From: JAHRAW01 sp965226545
Lineage (GTDB): Bacteria > Pseudomonadota > Gammaproteobacteria > Arenicellales > Poriferihabitantaceae
NCBI GenBank assembly: GCA_965226545.1
Contig: OZ245364.1
Span: 1,116,001 to 1,180,000 of the forward strand
Direction of reading: 5' to 3'
Length of the DNA: 64,000 nt
The notes beneath the pieces are model-generated. The model saw nothing but the letters and a program-made list of their open reading frames with translations. It ran no database searches and was not told the DNA's origin. Shown piece after piece: positions 8,091 to 17,215 of the stretch (the stretch's first letter is position 1; each line of letters starts with the position of its first letter). The translations under genes were made by a program, and so were the position numbers.

Positions 8091-9644
8091 TTATGCGCGC
8101 CACCAGCGTTCGGCGATGCGCATGCCGTCCAAGTCGAGATTGCCGCCCACTTGATGATGGGTGAATTTGTCGGAGTGGGCGTTGACATAGTTGGCGAACA
8201 TTGGCACGAGCGTCCCGCCTTGCGCGTGGATGTAACGCTGCATCTCGCCGTACATTTCGCGGCGCTTGGCGTCGTCCAATTCGGCGCGCGCTTTAACCAG
8301 CAGTTCGTCAAACCGTGCATTGGCTTGCGCGGTTTCATTCCATTCGGCGCCGGTTCTGTGCACCACCGTGAAGATGTAATCCTCCTCGCGTCCGGCCCAG
8401 TAACTAAACGACCACGGCTTTTTGTTCCACACATTCGACCAATAGCCGTCCTTCGGTTCGCGGATGACATTGATGGTGATGCCGGCTTTGGCGGCGTGCT
8501 CTTTATACAGCACGGCGGTATCCTCGCAACCGACGAATGCGGCATCCGACGCCGACAGGTCGAGCGTAAGGTCTTGCATCCCGGCCTTTTTGAGATGATG
8601 CTTCGCTTGGTCGGGGTCGTAGTTGTGTTGCCGGAGGTCGGCGTTGAAATAACGATGTTGGCGCGAGATCGGGTTGTCGTTGCCGATGTTGCCGTAGCCG
8701 CGCAGAATTTTTTTGACGATTTCCTCGCGGTCAATCGCATATTTGAGCGCAAGGCGCACGTCGTTGTTGTCGAATGGCGCAACATTCATTCGCATCGGGA
8801 TGGTGTAATACTGCCGCCCTTCGGTGGCCGCCACAACCACGCCTTTGCGGCGCTTTAACCGGTCGACCGTTTTTAAATCGCAACGGTCGATGTAATCCAC
8901 ATCGCCGGTAATTAACGCACTGGTGCGCGCGACCACATCCAAAATGGCGATGAGCACGACCGAATCAAAATACGGCTTGCCGTCGCGAAAGTAGTTTGCA
9001 TGCCGCTCAGCGGCGGCGCGCACCCCCGGCTCAAAATTCTTCAACGCGAATGGCCCGGCGCCAATGCCGGAGACATCCACTGTGCCGCCGGTCGACGGCA
9101 TTACCACCAGACGGAAATCGGCAAACAACAACGGCAAATCGGCGTTGCCGTCGCGCAACGTCACGTTAATGCGGTTTGCACCGGCGGCTTTGATTGAGGT
9201 AATCGCCTTCAACAGCGGCTTGGCGCCGGATTTGGAATCTTCGCCGCGGTGGTGGTTGATGGAGGCGACGACATCGTCGGCGGTCACCGTTTTGCCGTTG
9301 TGAAATTCGGCGCCGCGCACCAGTTCGAATGTCCACTGCTTGGCGCCCGGTTGCGCCTGCCAACGCTCGGCCAACATCGGCGCAAGCGAGCCGTCGGGCG
9401 CGACTTCGGTCAGCGTCGCATGCAACGTGCCGCCTAAGCCCTGGGTGAATGAGTTGGCGTAGTTCGCCGGGTCAAGCGAATCACCGGTGGCGCCGGCGCC
9501 GATGCCAAGGCGGAAATGCCCGCCGCGTTTCGGCGCCGCCTGTGCGCCAAACGACAACGGCAACGCCGCGCTTGCCCCGAGTATCGCCGATTGCTGTAAA
9601 AATTTGCGGCGCGAAAAACCGCCGCGCAGGTTGGACTGTTTCAT
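8091..9644 (-). CDS. ABC transporter substrate-binding protein, family 5 (Tat-exported)
   Basis: This 517-residue periplasmic protein belongs to the oligopeptide/nickel/opine family (SBP_bac_5). The N-terminus SRRKFLQQSA is a twin-arginine signal with a hydrophobic stretch and an AQAAP cleavage region. Characteristic segments include SLDPANYANSF, WTFELVRGAEFHNGKTVTADDVVASI and VRLALKYAIDREEIVKKILRGYG. The ATG at 9644 is preceded by AAAGG. No permease or ATPase genes are adjacent, so it is an orphan or serves a transporter elsewhere. Being next to the TMADH-like gene makes a nitrogenous substrate attractive, but that is inference. Confidence 0.9.
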   Translation of the reverse strand: MKQSNLRGGFSRRKFLQQSAILGASAALPLSFGAQAAPKRGGHFRLGIGAGATGDSLDPANYANSFTQGLGGTLHATLTEVAPDGSLAPMLAERWQAQPGAKQWTFELVRGAEFHNGKTVTADDVVASINHHRGEDSKSGAKPLLKAITSIKAAGANRINVTLRDGNADLPLLFADFRLVVMPSTGGTVDVSGIGAGPFALKNFEPGVRAAAERHANYFRDGKPYFDSVVLIAILDVVARTSALITGDVDYIDRCDLKTVDRLKRRKGVVVAATEGRQYYTIPMRMNVAPFDNNDVRLALKYAIDREEIVKKILRGYGNIGNDNPISRQHRYFNADLRQHNYDPDQAKHHLKKAGMQDLTLDLSASDAAFVGCEDTAVLYKEHAAKAGITINVIREPKDGYWSNVWNKKPWSFSYWAGREEDYIFTVVHRTGAEWNETAQANARFDELLVKARAELDDAKRREMYGEMQRYIHAQGGTLVPMFANYVNAHSDKFTHHQVGGNLDLDGMRIAERWWRA

Positions 9645-9715
9645 AATGAGCACCTTTACAGTTGAGACCGGCAATTAACATACTCCGATATTCACATAAA
9701 TTGCAAACTATCGAA

Positions 9716-9740
9716 CGCGGCGAAAAGTCAATTCGCCGCG
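9716..9740. promoter_or_regulatory. 9-bp inverted repeat in the divergent leuC region
   Basis: CGCGGCGAA (9716-9724) and TTCGCCGCG (9732-9740) are perfect inverted copies 7 bases apart, between the divergent binding-protein and leuC genes. No T tract follows on either strand, so it is more likely an operator or leader hairpin than a terminator. Confidence 0.35.
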
Positions 9741-9763
9741 CAATTCACCGCGCAAATGCCGTA

Positions 9764-9792
9764 TTGCGCGAAACACTCGGCATTGCTATGAT
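9764..9792 (+). promoter_or_regulatory. Candidate leuC promoter giving a leaderless message
   Basis: TTGCGC (9764-9769) and TATGAT (9787-9792) are 17 bases apart. The leuC ATG begins at 9799, only six bases after the -10 element, where transcription would start. There is no ribosome-binding sequence before the ATG, consistent with a leaderless mRNA. Confidence 0.45.
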
Positions 9793-9798
9793 TCACCA

Positions 9799-11193
9799 AT
9801 GCCCAAACAAACTTTATACGACAAACTCTGGCAACAACACGTTGTCGACGACGCCGACGACGGCACGACGTTAATCTATATCGACCGTCATCTGGTGCAC
9901 GAAGTCACTTCGCCGCAGGCGTTCGAAGGGTTGCACTTGGCAAAGCGCACGCCGTGGCGCACCGACAGCGTGTTGGCGGTGCCCGACCACAACATCCCGA
10001 CGACATCCGACAGCGGTGCGATTGACGACCCGGTGTCGCGGTTGCAGGTGCGCACGCTCGCGCAAAACTGCACGCATTTCGGCATCACCGAATTCGGCAT
10101 GGGCGATCCGCGTCAGGGCATTGTGCATGTCATCGGGCCGGAGCAGGGGTTGACCTTGCCCGGCATGACGATTGTGTGCGGCGATTCGCACACTTCGACG
10201 CACGGCGCATTCGGTGCGCTTGCATTCGGCATCGGCACTTCGGAGGTCGAACACGTGTTGGCGACGCAATGTTTAATCCAACGCAAATCCAAAAACATGC
10301 GCATCGTGTTGCGCGGTCAACCGCGCGCGCATGTATCGGCGAAAGATTTGGCGTTGGCGCTTATCGGCGAAATCGGCACCGCCGGCGGCACCGGGTATGC
10401 GATTGAGTTTGCCGGCGAGGCGGTCGAATCGCTGTCGATGGAAGGGCGGATGACGCTGTGCAATATGGCAATCGAAGCCGGTGCGCGCGCCGGCATGATT
10501 GCGGTTGACCAAACGACAATCGATTATTTAAAAGACCGTCCGTATGCACCGCAAGGCAAGTTGTGGCAATCGGCGGTGGCGCATTGGCGTCAATTCACCA
10601 GCGACGCCGACGCCGTATTCGACCGTGAAGTTGACATCGATGCGTCCGCCGTCGCCCCGCAAGTTACTTGGGGCACTTCGCCGGAGATGGTCACCGACAT
10701 CGACGGCAGCATCCCCGACCCGGCCGCGCAATCCGACCCGGGCAAACGCGAGAGTATGCAACTTGCGCTCGATTATATGGGGTTGCGCCCCGGCACCAAG
10801 ATGCGCGATATCCCGTTGGATTTAATTTTCATTGGTTCATGCACCAACAGCCGCATCGAGGATTTACGCATCGTCGCCGAGGTTGTTAAAGGCAAACGCG
10901 TTTCCGCCGACATTAAACAAGCGTTGGTTGTGCCCGGCTCCGGGTTGGTAAAACGTCAAGCCGAAAACGAAGGCTTGCATCAAGTGTTCATCGACGCCGG
11001 TTTCGAATGGCGCAACCCGGGTTGCTCGATGTGTTTGGCGATGAACGCCGACCGATTAAAGCCCGGCGAACGATGCGCATCGACTTCGAATCGAAACTTC
11101 GAAGGTCGACAAGGTCAAGGCGGGCGCACGCATTTGGTCTCGCCGGCCATCGCCGCCGCCACCGCCATCGCCGGCCGTTTCGCCGCAATCTAA
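9799..11193 (+). CDS. leuC: 3-isopropylmalate dehydratase large subunit
   Basis: LeuC isomerises 2-isopropylmalate to 3-isopropylmalate with LeuD, using a 4Fe-4S cluster. The 464-residue length is standard. Motifs are DRHLVHEVTSPQAFEGL, VCGDSHTSTHGAFGALAFGIGTSEVEHV and FIGSCTNSRIEDLR, then CSMCLAMNAD for the remaining cluster cysteines. The start has no Shine-Dalgarno and lies where transcription is expected to begin. Its stop overlaps leuD in TAATG. One rare GATC occurs near 10105. leuA and leuB are not in this window. Confidence 0.96.
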   Translation: MPKQTLYDKLWQQHVVDDADDGTTLIYIDRHLVHEVTSPQAFEGLHLAKRTPWRTDSVLAVPDHNIPTTSDSGAIDDPVSRLQVRTLAQNCTHFGITEFGMGDPRQGIVHVIGPEQGLTLPGMTIVCGDSHTSTHGAFGALAFGIGTSEVEHVLATQCLIQRKSKNMRIVLRGQPRAHVSAKDLALALIGEIGTAGGTGYAIEFAGEAVESLSMEGRMTLCNMAIEAGARAGMIAVDQTTIDYLKDRPYAPQGKLWQSAVAHWRQFTSDADAVFDREVDIDASAVAPQVTWGTSPEMVTDIDGSIPDPAAQSDPGKRESMQLALDYMGLRPGTKMRDIPLDLIFIGSCTNSRIEDLRIVAEVVKGKRVSADIKQALVVPGSGLVKRQAENEGLHQVFIDAGFEWRNPGCSMCLAMNADRLKPGERCASTSNRNFEGRQGQGGRTHLVSPAIAAATAIAGRFAAI

Positions 11194-11834
11194 TGGACGC
11201 CTTCACTCGTTTGGATGCGCTGGTCGCCCCGCTCGACCGCGCCAATGTCGACACCGACGCGATTATCCCCAAGCAATATTTAAAATCCATCAAGCGCACC
11301 GGCTTCGGCGCCAATTTATTCGATGAATGGCGCTATCTCGACCCCGGCGAACCCGGCGGCGACCACGCCAGCCGCCGCATCAACCCGGATTTTGTGCTCA
11401 ATCAAAAACGCTACACCGGCGCACAATTATTACTCGCCCGCAAAAATTTCGGCTGCGGCTCATCCCGCGAACACGCCCCCTGGGCGCTGCTCGGCTACGG
11501 CTTCCGCTGCCTAATCGCCCCAAGTTTCGCCGACATTTTTTACAACAACTGTTTCCAAAACGGCATCCTGCCGATTGTCACGGACGAAAAAACCGTCGAC
11601 ACCCTATTCACCGAAGTCGAACAAACCCCCGGCTATCGCCTGCAGATAGACCTCGCCGCCCAATGCATCACCAAACCCGACGGCGAAAAAATCCCCTTCG
11701 ACATCGATGCGGCGCGTAAGAAAGCGTTGCTGGAGGGGTTGGATGATATTGCCGCGACACTGGCGCGGGCGGGGTTGATTCGGGCGTATGAGGAGCGGCG
11801 GAGGGGGGAGGTGCCTTGGTTGTTTGGGGCATAA
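11193..11834 (+). CDS. leuD: 3-isopropylmalate dehydratase small subunit
   Basis: The 213-residue partner of LeuC contains ANVDTDAIIPKQYLKSI near the N-terminus and NFGCGSSREHAPWAL, the swivel-domain signature, then SFADIFYNNCFQNGILPI. ATG 11193 overlaps the leuC stop by one base, so the pair is translationally coupled. The frame upstream lies inside leuC and is not used. The base usage of the last 100 bases shifts from C-rich to G-rich, a feature also seen at other gene ends in this window. Confidence 0.96.
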   Translation: MDAFTRLDALVAPLDRANVDTDAIIPKQYLKSIKRTGFGANLFDEWRYLDPGEPGGDHASRRINPDFVLNQKRYTGAQLLLARKNFGCGSSREHAPWALLGYGFRCLIAPSFADIFYNNCFQNGILPIVTDEKTVDTLFTEVEQTPGYRLQIDLAAQCITKPDGEKIPFDIDAARKKALLEGLDDIAATLARAGLIRAYEERRRGEVPWLFGA

Positions 11835-11877
11835 TGCTGTTTTGCGGTAAAAATCTCACAATCCAACGGGGGTTGAA

Positions 11878-14322
11878 ATGAACATGAAAGAATTGGGCAT
11901 GAAGTTGCTTCGCGCCGAGTCGGAGGCGGAAGTGGCGGCGATTGTCGATGTTGACCCGGTAATGTCCGACGCGTCAAACTGGCGCGCAGTTGACGACCGT
12001 GACACCAACTTCAACATCGTCAAGAATCAATCGTCTACCGGCGGCAAAGCGGCCACCGAGTTAATCACCAATATGGTGGATGCGGTGCTGATGAAGCGGT
12101 GTTTGGAGGAAGGGATTGACCCAAAAGGTCAAGACGCCCCGGCAACGATGTATAAAGCGGTTGACGCTTTTATACAAAACTTAAATGGCGGGCGAATTAT
12201 TGACGCCGATGATGATTGGTTGCTGAGCTATGCTCGGGAAAATCTAATAATCGGTGTAACCGCCGTTAACACCCGCGTCAAGCCTTGCTATACATTTGCC
12301 GACAACGGCGAAGGACAACACCCGGACGATTTTCCGAGTACGTTTCTGTCGCTCAGCAAGAAAAACAAAAGTCAAATTCCTTTTGTGCAGGGGAAGTACA
12401 ACATGGGTTCTTCAGGCGTGTTGGGTTTCTGCGGCACAAGGTGGTTCAAACTCATAGTGTCTCGACGTTTTGACAAAAGCGGCGGTTGGGGCTGGACGCT
12501 TGTTAAAAAACATTCGGGTGACGCCGACCAAGACGTGTACGCCGAGTATTTTGCGCCACAAGGCAAAATCCCGACGCTGGGAGACCTTCAGATTCTTTTG
12601 CCGTTCCAGACAAAAGGCGGAAAAGAGTTCAATCAATTTAGTCTTGATGCCGGCACCGTGGTAAAAGTCTATGACTTTTATGTTGGGAAAGATTTTAAAG
12701 GATTCTATGGTTCGCGCGAGGCGTTTAACGAAAACCTTGTGGAAACCATATTGCCTTTCAGAATCTACGATTTTCGATGGCCCGCCAGTGCCAACCGCAG
12801 TGGTTTGCGCGCGCTGGGGGTTGACGAGCGGACGTTCTACGGCATGGAGTTTTTATTGCGTAGAGCGCACAGTGACGTTAATGCAGTTGCTGATGATTTG
12901 GATGGTCACGATACGGTGGAAGCCGATTCAAAGAGTGCTTTGCACGTCGCGACGATTGAAGCCCCCAATCTTGGGAGAATTGTTCTTTCCGCCATCCCGA
13001 TTAAAAAACCAAAAGTTTCAAAAAAGAAAACTTGGTTTCAAAGGTCTAAAAACCGGGTATTTCACCATGTTAATGGGCAGGTGCATTTTAAGCGCCCGCG
13101 CGGGTTTTTGACCCAATGCGGACTTCAGGCACTGAAAGACCGTGTGGTAATTTTTGTTGACGCCAGTGCTTTGAAGGACGTCGCGCGCCAAGATATATGG
13201 AAAAGCGACCGTGAACAAATCTTCGATAGCCCCACAGGCGAGGAGTATAAAAGCGAAGTTCAGAAGGCAATAAGCGAATCTCCCGTGCTGAAAGAGTTAA
13301 ATCATCGCGTTGCGCGCGAGGAACTGGCAACAGTGGTGGAAGACATTTCGCGCGACGTGGTTGGCGCGCTTATAAAGCGAGACCCCAATTTGGCACTCTT
13401 GCTGGATGAGAGTTACCCGCAGGTGCAAGTGCCTGGAGACGGTGTGCCCAATCCGCAACCCCCCGTGAACTTTTCGCATCAATACAGTCCTAGTTTTATA
13501 AAATTTGCCACGCGCAAATTGGACATTGAACTGCCAATTAACCGAAAGCGTCCGATTCCGTGCATAACAGACGTGAATCGGGATTACTTTATCCGTGCAT
13601 CCAATCAAGGGCATTTGCATTTCGAAAAAGACGAAACGGCTGACATGTTTTCGTTTCGCGCAAACTTCGATGAAATTGGGAATTTGGTCGTGTTTGTTAC
13701 CCCGAATGCGCAACAACTGCGCGTTGGCGATGTACACGAATTTAAGATTGGGTTATATGACGACGCAATGCCGGAGCCTGTTTATACAGATGTTGCGATT
13801 CGCATTACGGTTGTAAAAAAGCAGCCGCCTCGCCCACCTCCGCCTCCCGTGCCTGTACCGGACCCAAAGCCAAAGGTAACATCCAAGGGGTTACCTCGGG
13901 TCAGGTTGCTTACGAAAAAAGGGCGCAAAGTGCTTGACAAAGACACTGTGCGCTGGGATGACCCTCTTGTCAGTGAACTTGCTTTTACCGAGCAAGACGG
14001 CGGTTTCGTCCAAGATTTGGGTGAGGGGAAAATTTACAACATTAACTGTGATAATCAGTGGTTCATAAACTACCTGGGACACCAAAAAAGGGCTGACCAG
14101 AAAAGTGCGGCTACGCACAAATACATCCTGGGGATGCAAATTATGATGCTGGGGTTAGAAATCGCCTTGGCGAAAGAGCAGCCCGAAGAAGATGATGCAT
14201 TCGATACAGACAAATTCCGCCGTTTAGCATCGAAAGGCGTTGCGGCGGCTATAATGTCCCTGTGCCAGTTGCCGGAGAGTTTTGATTCGAGCGGCGATGC
14301 GGGCGATGCAGATGATGAGTGA
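11878..14322 (+). CDS. GHKL (MutL/MORC-like) ATPase of a methyltransferase-Vsr cassette
   Basis: The 814-residue protein has a GHKL ATP-binding module: N-box ELITNMVDAV at 61-70 (Glu61, Asn65), ADNGEG at 141-146 and the lid GKYNMGSSGVLGF at 172-184. The middle region (about 190-640) is unassigned. A proline-rich linker lies at about 648-666, followed by a C-terminal domain of about 150 residues with an acidic tail. GHKL ATPases next to Dcm-type methylases and Vsr nucleases are known from predicted MutL/MORC-type restriction systems. No nuclease motif is seen here, so cleavage would rest with Vsr or be absent. It begins with ATG 11878 and overlaps the methyltransferase gene. The only AGCT I found in the window is in this gene near 12227. 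Confidence 0.8.
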   Translation: MNMKELGMKLLRAESEAEVAAIVDVDPVMSDASNWRAVDDRDTNFNIVKNQSSTGGKAATELITNMVDAVLMKRCLEEGIDPKGQDAPATMYKAVDAFIQNLNGGRIIDADDDWLLSYARENLIIGVTAVNTRVKPCYTFADNGEGQHPDDFPSTFLSLSKKNKSQIPFVQGKYNMGSSGVLGFCGTRWFKLIVSRRFDKSGGWGWTLVKKHSGDADQDVYAEYFAPQGKIPTLGDLQILLPFQTKGGKEFNQFSLDAGTVVKVYDFYVGKDFKGFYGSREAFNENLVETILPFRIYDFRWPASANRSGLRALGVDERTFYGMEFLLRRAHSDVNAVADDLDGHDTVEADSKSALHVATIEAPNLGRIVLSAIPIKKPKVSKKKTWFQRSKNRVFHHVNGQVHFKRPRGFLTQCGLQALKDRVVIFVDASALKDVARQDIWKSDREQIFDSPTGEEYKSEVQKAISESPVLKELNHRVAREELATVVEDISRDVVGALIKRDPNLALLLDESYPQVQVPGDGVPNPQPPVNFSHQYSPSFIKFATRKLDIELPINRKRPIPCITDVNRDYFIRASNQGHLHFEKDETADMFSFRANFDEIGNLVVFVTPNAQQLRVGDVHEFKIGLYDDAMPEPVYTDVAIRITVVKKQPPRPPPPPVPVPDPKPKVTSKGLPRVRLLTKKGRKVLDKDTVRWDDPLVSELAFTEQDGGFVQDLGEGKIYNINCDNQWFINYLGHQKRADQKSAATHKYILGMQIMMLGLEIALAKEQPEEDDAFDTDKFRRLASKGVAAAIMSLCQLPESFDSSGDAGDADDE

Positions 14323-15421
14323 CAAAAACGCCAATCCACTCAAAGCCGTCGATTTTTTCTGCGGCGGCGGCGGCATGTCGCTTGGCATGCGCAAAGCCCG
14401 CGTGGAAATTATCGCGGGCATCGACAACGACCCTAAGTGTCGTGAAACCTACGAAGCCAACCACCCGGCGTCCAAGTTTATTAACAAGGACATAAAGGAG
14501 TTTGGGCCGCGACAACTTGGGCGGGAAATTAAAATCGCCAGAAACGACGACAACATGATTTTCATCGGTTGTTCGCCGTGCCAGTATTGGAGCGTTATCA
14601 CCGGCAAAGACGGTTCGCACCGCAAGCAATCGGCGCATGACAGCCGCAACTTACTGCAATATTTTTTGCGCTTTGTAGACCACTATCGCCCGGGATTCGT
14701 GCTGATAGAAAATGTCCGCGGCATTGAGCGTCGCCCGGAGGAAAGTGGTCTTGCCGAGTTGACCAATTTTTTGGACAAAGCGAATTATCGCCACAAATCA
14801 GAACTGTTGTTGACCAATGATTACGGCGTGCCGCAATCACGCCGGCGGTTTATTCTGGTCGCTTCGCGCGTGCTTGATTCCGTTTCATTGCCGCCGCCGC
14901 AAAGGAAACATCCGGCAACTGTGCGCGAATTCATCGGCGATGGACGACTGCCGAAAATTAAGGCGGGCGAATGCGATGCGAAGGACAAACTGCATAAATC
15001 TTCTTCGCTTAGCGCAACCAACATCGAGCGATTGGAATTGACGCCGATGGGCGGGTTGCGCGGGCATTGGCATGAGCGCAACGACCTGCAGATTGACGCT
15101 TATCGAAACAAAACGGCGGAATTTTTTCGCGAGAACTATGGGCGCATGGCGTGGGATGAACCTGCGCCGACCATCACCACCAAATTTTTCGCGCTCGGTT
15201 GCGGGCGTTTCGGGCATCCCGACCAAAACCGCGCAATTTCACTTCGCGAAGGTGCGATGTTGCAAACCTTTCCCAAGAGTTACAAATTTAAAACGTCAGG
15301 CTTCGGTAATACTGCGCGAATTATCGGCAATGCAGTTCCGCCTGAGTTCGCCAAGGCGATTGGCAAGTCAATCGTAAAGCAATGGCGGATGTCTTCGACC
15401 GGCAAACGCGCTCGCGCATAA
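14315..15421 (+). CDS. DNA (cytosine-5)-methyltransferase
   Basis: This protein of about 368 residues carries the ordered C5-methyltransferase motifs: VDFFCGGGGMSLGM (motif I, SAM), GCSPCQYWS (motif IV, catalytic Cys), VLIENVRGI (motif VI), QSRRRFILV (motif VIII), and GNAVPPEFAKAIGKSI (motif X). The target-recognition region lies between motifs VIII and IX; its specificity is unknown. Several in-frame ATGs exist (14297, 14306, 14312, 14315). I chose 14315, which overlaps the ATPase stop by eight bases. It is the modification partner of the ATPase and Vsr genes. Confidence 0.92.
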   Translation: MSDKNANPLKAVDFFCGGGGMSLGMRKARVEIIAGIDNDPKCRETYEANHPASKFINKDIKEFGPRQLGREIKIARNDDNMIFIGCSPCQYWSVITGKDGSHRKQSAHDSRNLLQYFLRFVDHYRPGFVLIENVRGIERRPEESGLAELTNFLDKANYRHKSELLLTNDYGVPQSRRRFILVASRVLDSVSLPPPQRKHPATVREFIGDGRLPKIKAGECDAKDKLHKSSSLSATNIERLELTPMGGLRGHWHERNDLQIDAYRNKTAEFFRENYGRMAWDEPAPTITTKFFALGCGRFGHPDQNRAISLREGAMLQTFPKSYKFKTSGFGNTARIIGNAVPPEFAKAIGKSIVKQWRMSSTGKRARA

Positions 15422-15804
15422 TGTCGCGCGTTCGCGCGCGCGGCAACCTGTCGACCGAGCGGCGCTTTGCCGACATTTTGCGCAAGCAAAAGATAATCGG
15501 CTGGCGGCGCGGTTATGCGTTGCCGGGCAAACCGGATTTTGTTTTTCCCGCCGCGCGCGTGGCGGTGTTTGTGGACGGATGCTTTTGGCACGGTTGCCCG
15601 GTGCACGGGCAAATTCCGGTGAACAACAGGGGATTTTGGAAAAACAAAATCAACGGCACCGTCGCCCGCGACCTCCGCATCACCCGCAAACTGCGCACAC
15701 TCGGCTGGCATGTCTTTCGCATTTGGGAACACGACATCAACAAGCCGACGTTGAATCGCAAGATTGGCAGGATACGGCGGATTGTGGAACAATCGAATTA
15801 TTGA
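15382..15804 (+). CDS. vsr: Vsr-type very-short-patch repair endonuclease
   Basis: The 140-residue protein matches Vsr along its length: MADVFDRQTRSRIMSRV at the start, GKPDFVFP with the metal-binding Asp, DGCFWHGC with catalytic His/Cys residues, and RTLGWHVFRIWEHD. Vsr nicks beside T:G mismatches that arise by deamination of 5-methylcytosine, and the family is also used as a nuclease in restriction-like operons. The start lies inside the methyltransferase gene (40-base overlap), so the two are co-expressed. Whether it acts in repair or as the effector of this cassette cannot be decided from sequence. Confidence 0.9.
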   Translation: MADVFDRQTRSRIMSRVRARGNLSTERRFADILRKQKIIGWRRGYALPGKPDFVFPAARVAVFVDGCFWHGCPVHGQIPVNNRGFWKNKINGTVARDLRITRKLRTLGWHVFRIWEHDINKPTLNRKIGRIRRIVEQSNY

Positions 15805-15818
15805 CTGTTTGACCGCAA

Positions 15819-17096
15819 CTATATGTTGCGCGTGTATCGACGGAATGCTTGGATGGCTTGGTAGATTAATGAACCTTCCAAGACGCGAAAGACAAAGTCA
15901 ATTGTGTATGCCCAAAAGCCCCAGTCACCATTTCCGATGAATTCTGTTTCGTGAAGTGGGCTAAAGAAAAGAGGGAACTGTGCCCAGTTATTGCAATCGA
16001 AAACGGGCAGGCACAACGAGTGAAGCAAGCCAGTGTAACAGACAGTGCCGAGTCCCAAAATCCAAAGTACTGGGAGCAGCCAATTTTGCCCAAAATTACT
16101 TGTTACGTAATTAAACCACAAAATTATTCGCTCCTGCGAAAATCGGCGGTCAGTATATTGTATTGCCTTTCTGTGGTACTTCATCTCCTTTGCATAAAAA
16201 GCAAATGCGTGCGCATTGTCGTTGTTGCTTAACGCGACGTTTTTCAGAGAACGATAAGTGTCTCGTTTTTTAATAATCTCATACTCGTCGTTATCATCAT
16301 ATTGCCCAACCTCGATTTCCGAATTCTTTGACTCTAACAATACATTACTGTATTTCAACCCGACCAAAATGTTGTCGAATATTACGCGGGCAGCAAAAGA
16401 AGACAAATCGACGCTTTGAAAATCTGCGTCGCCAATGGAAGTGTTGTCGAGTTGAAATACGCCGCGGTTTGTCGTTTCATTTTCGAACATGTTAATTTTG
16501 TACAGTTTCAGTTTCCCCAAGTTTCGTACGTTGGATATTCCAAAATGATTGAATCGGCATTCGCCGATGTTAACTTCCGCGTCTTTAGTAATGCGTAGGT
16601 TTTTCAGCAAAAACACATCAGCGTCCAAGAAGCCAACCCGAAGGTAAGGAGATTTTCCTGCTTCATCGCTTGCGATAGAACAGCCGCCAAATATAACCTG
16701 GTAAACCTTGGCTTTGTTGCGCTGTTCTTCTTCGTAGTTGGGGTACTTCAGTTCCGGATTTCGTATTTTGAATTTGCTTGAGATGTGGCAATTTGCAAAC
16801 GTAATCGTTGCGGTGTCCGCCGCCTCGATGTACAAAGTGAAATCATTTGCAAAATTGATGTCTGAAAACGTGACATCGTTCAAAAACACGGCGTTGATCG
16901 GAGGTAATATATCCGGGATAGAAGTAATGTCCATTTTCTGTGTAAACACATAATTGTGGCCAAGATGAAACGCATGAAATTCTGCCTTGCAAATAAAAAT
17001 CCATTCTTTGCCGCCAATCGTTACAGATTTGCCATTGCGCGGACGATACTCCCGCACATATTCGCGCATTATCTCAATTAAACTTTCACCACTCAT
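15819..17096 (-). CDS. Beta-helix-like protein with C-terminal transmembrane pair
   Basis: This 425-residue protein converges on vsr with a 14-base gap and is clearly more AT-rich than its surroundings. Residues about 60-270 form irregular pentapeptide-like, right-handed beta-helix repeats (FLNDVTFSDINFANDF, FANCHISSKFKI, LRITKDAEVNIGECRF). The segment DTYRSLKNVALSNNDNAHAFAFYAKEMKYHRKAI resembles the linker found after pentapeptide domains. Hydrophobic segments at about 336-358 and 392-412 follow. Such proteins occur in defence islands as possible membrane effectors, but I do not recognise a named family. Composition suggests recent transfer. Confidence 0.65.
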   Translation of the reverse strand: MSGESLIEIMREYVREYRPRNGKSVTIGGKEWIFICKAEFHAFHLGHNYVFTQKMDITSIPDILPPINAVFLNDVTFSDINFANDFTLYIEAADTATITFANCHISSKFKIRNPELKYPNYEEEQRNKAKVYQVIFGGCSIASDEAGKSPYLRVGFLDADVFLLKNLRITKDAEVNIGECRFNHFGISNVRNLGKLKLYKINMFENETTNRGVFQLDNTSIGDADFQSVDLSSFAARVIFDNILVGLKYSNVLLESKNSEIEVGQYDDNDEYEIIKKRDTYRSLKNVALSNNDNAHAFAFYAKEMKYHRKAIQYTDRRFSQERIILWFNYVTSNFGQNWLLPVLWILGLGTVCYTGLLHSLCLPVFDCNNWAQFPLFFSPLHETEFIGNGDWGFWAYTIDFVFRVLEGSLIYQAIQAFRRYTRNI

Positions 17097-17179
17097 GCTT
17101 TACACCTCGCATTTTAGACAATACGATTTAGGGCAAATCCCCGCCCGCAATAATACCGCAAAAAAATACACCCCCCTTA

Positions 17180-17208
17180 TTGACAACCATAACTTCTTTC
17201 GATATATT
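17180..17208 (+). promoter_or_regulatory. Strong sigma70-type promoter placing the start at the DUF4926 ATG
   Basis: A consensus TTGACA (17180-17185), a 17-base spacer and TATATT (17203-17208). The ATG at 17216 begins eight bases after the -10, so the message would be leaderless or nearly so. There is no ribosome-binding sequence in the seven bases between. Confidence 0.65.
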
Positions 17209-17215
17209 ACCCACC

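Noticed and set aside
9716..9740. Terminator between the binding-protein and leuC genes
   Set aside because: The 9-bp stem lacks a T run on both strands and lies at the 5' ends of divergent genes.
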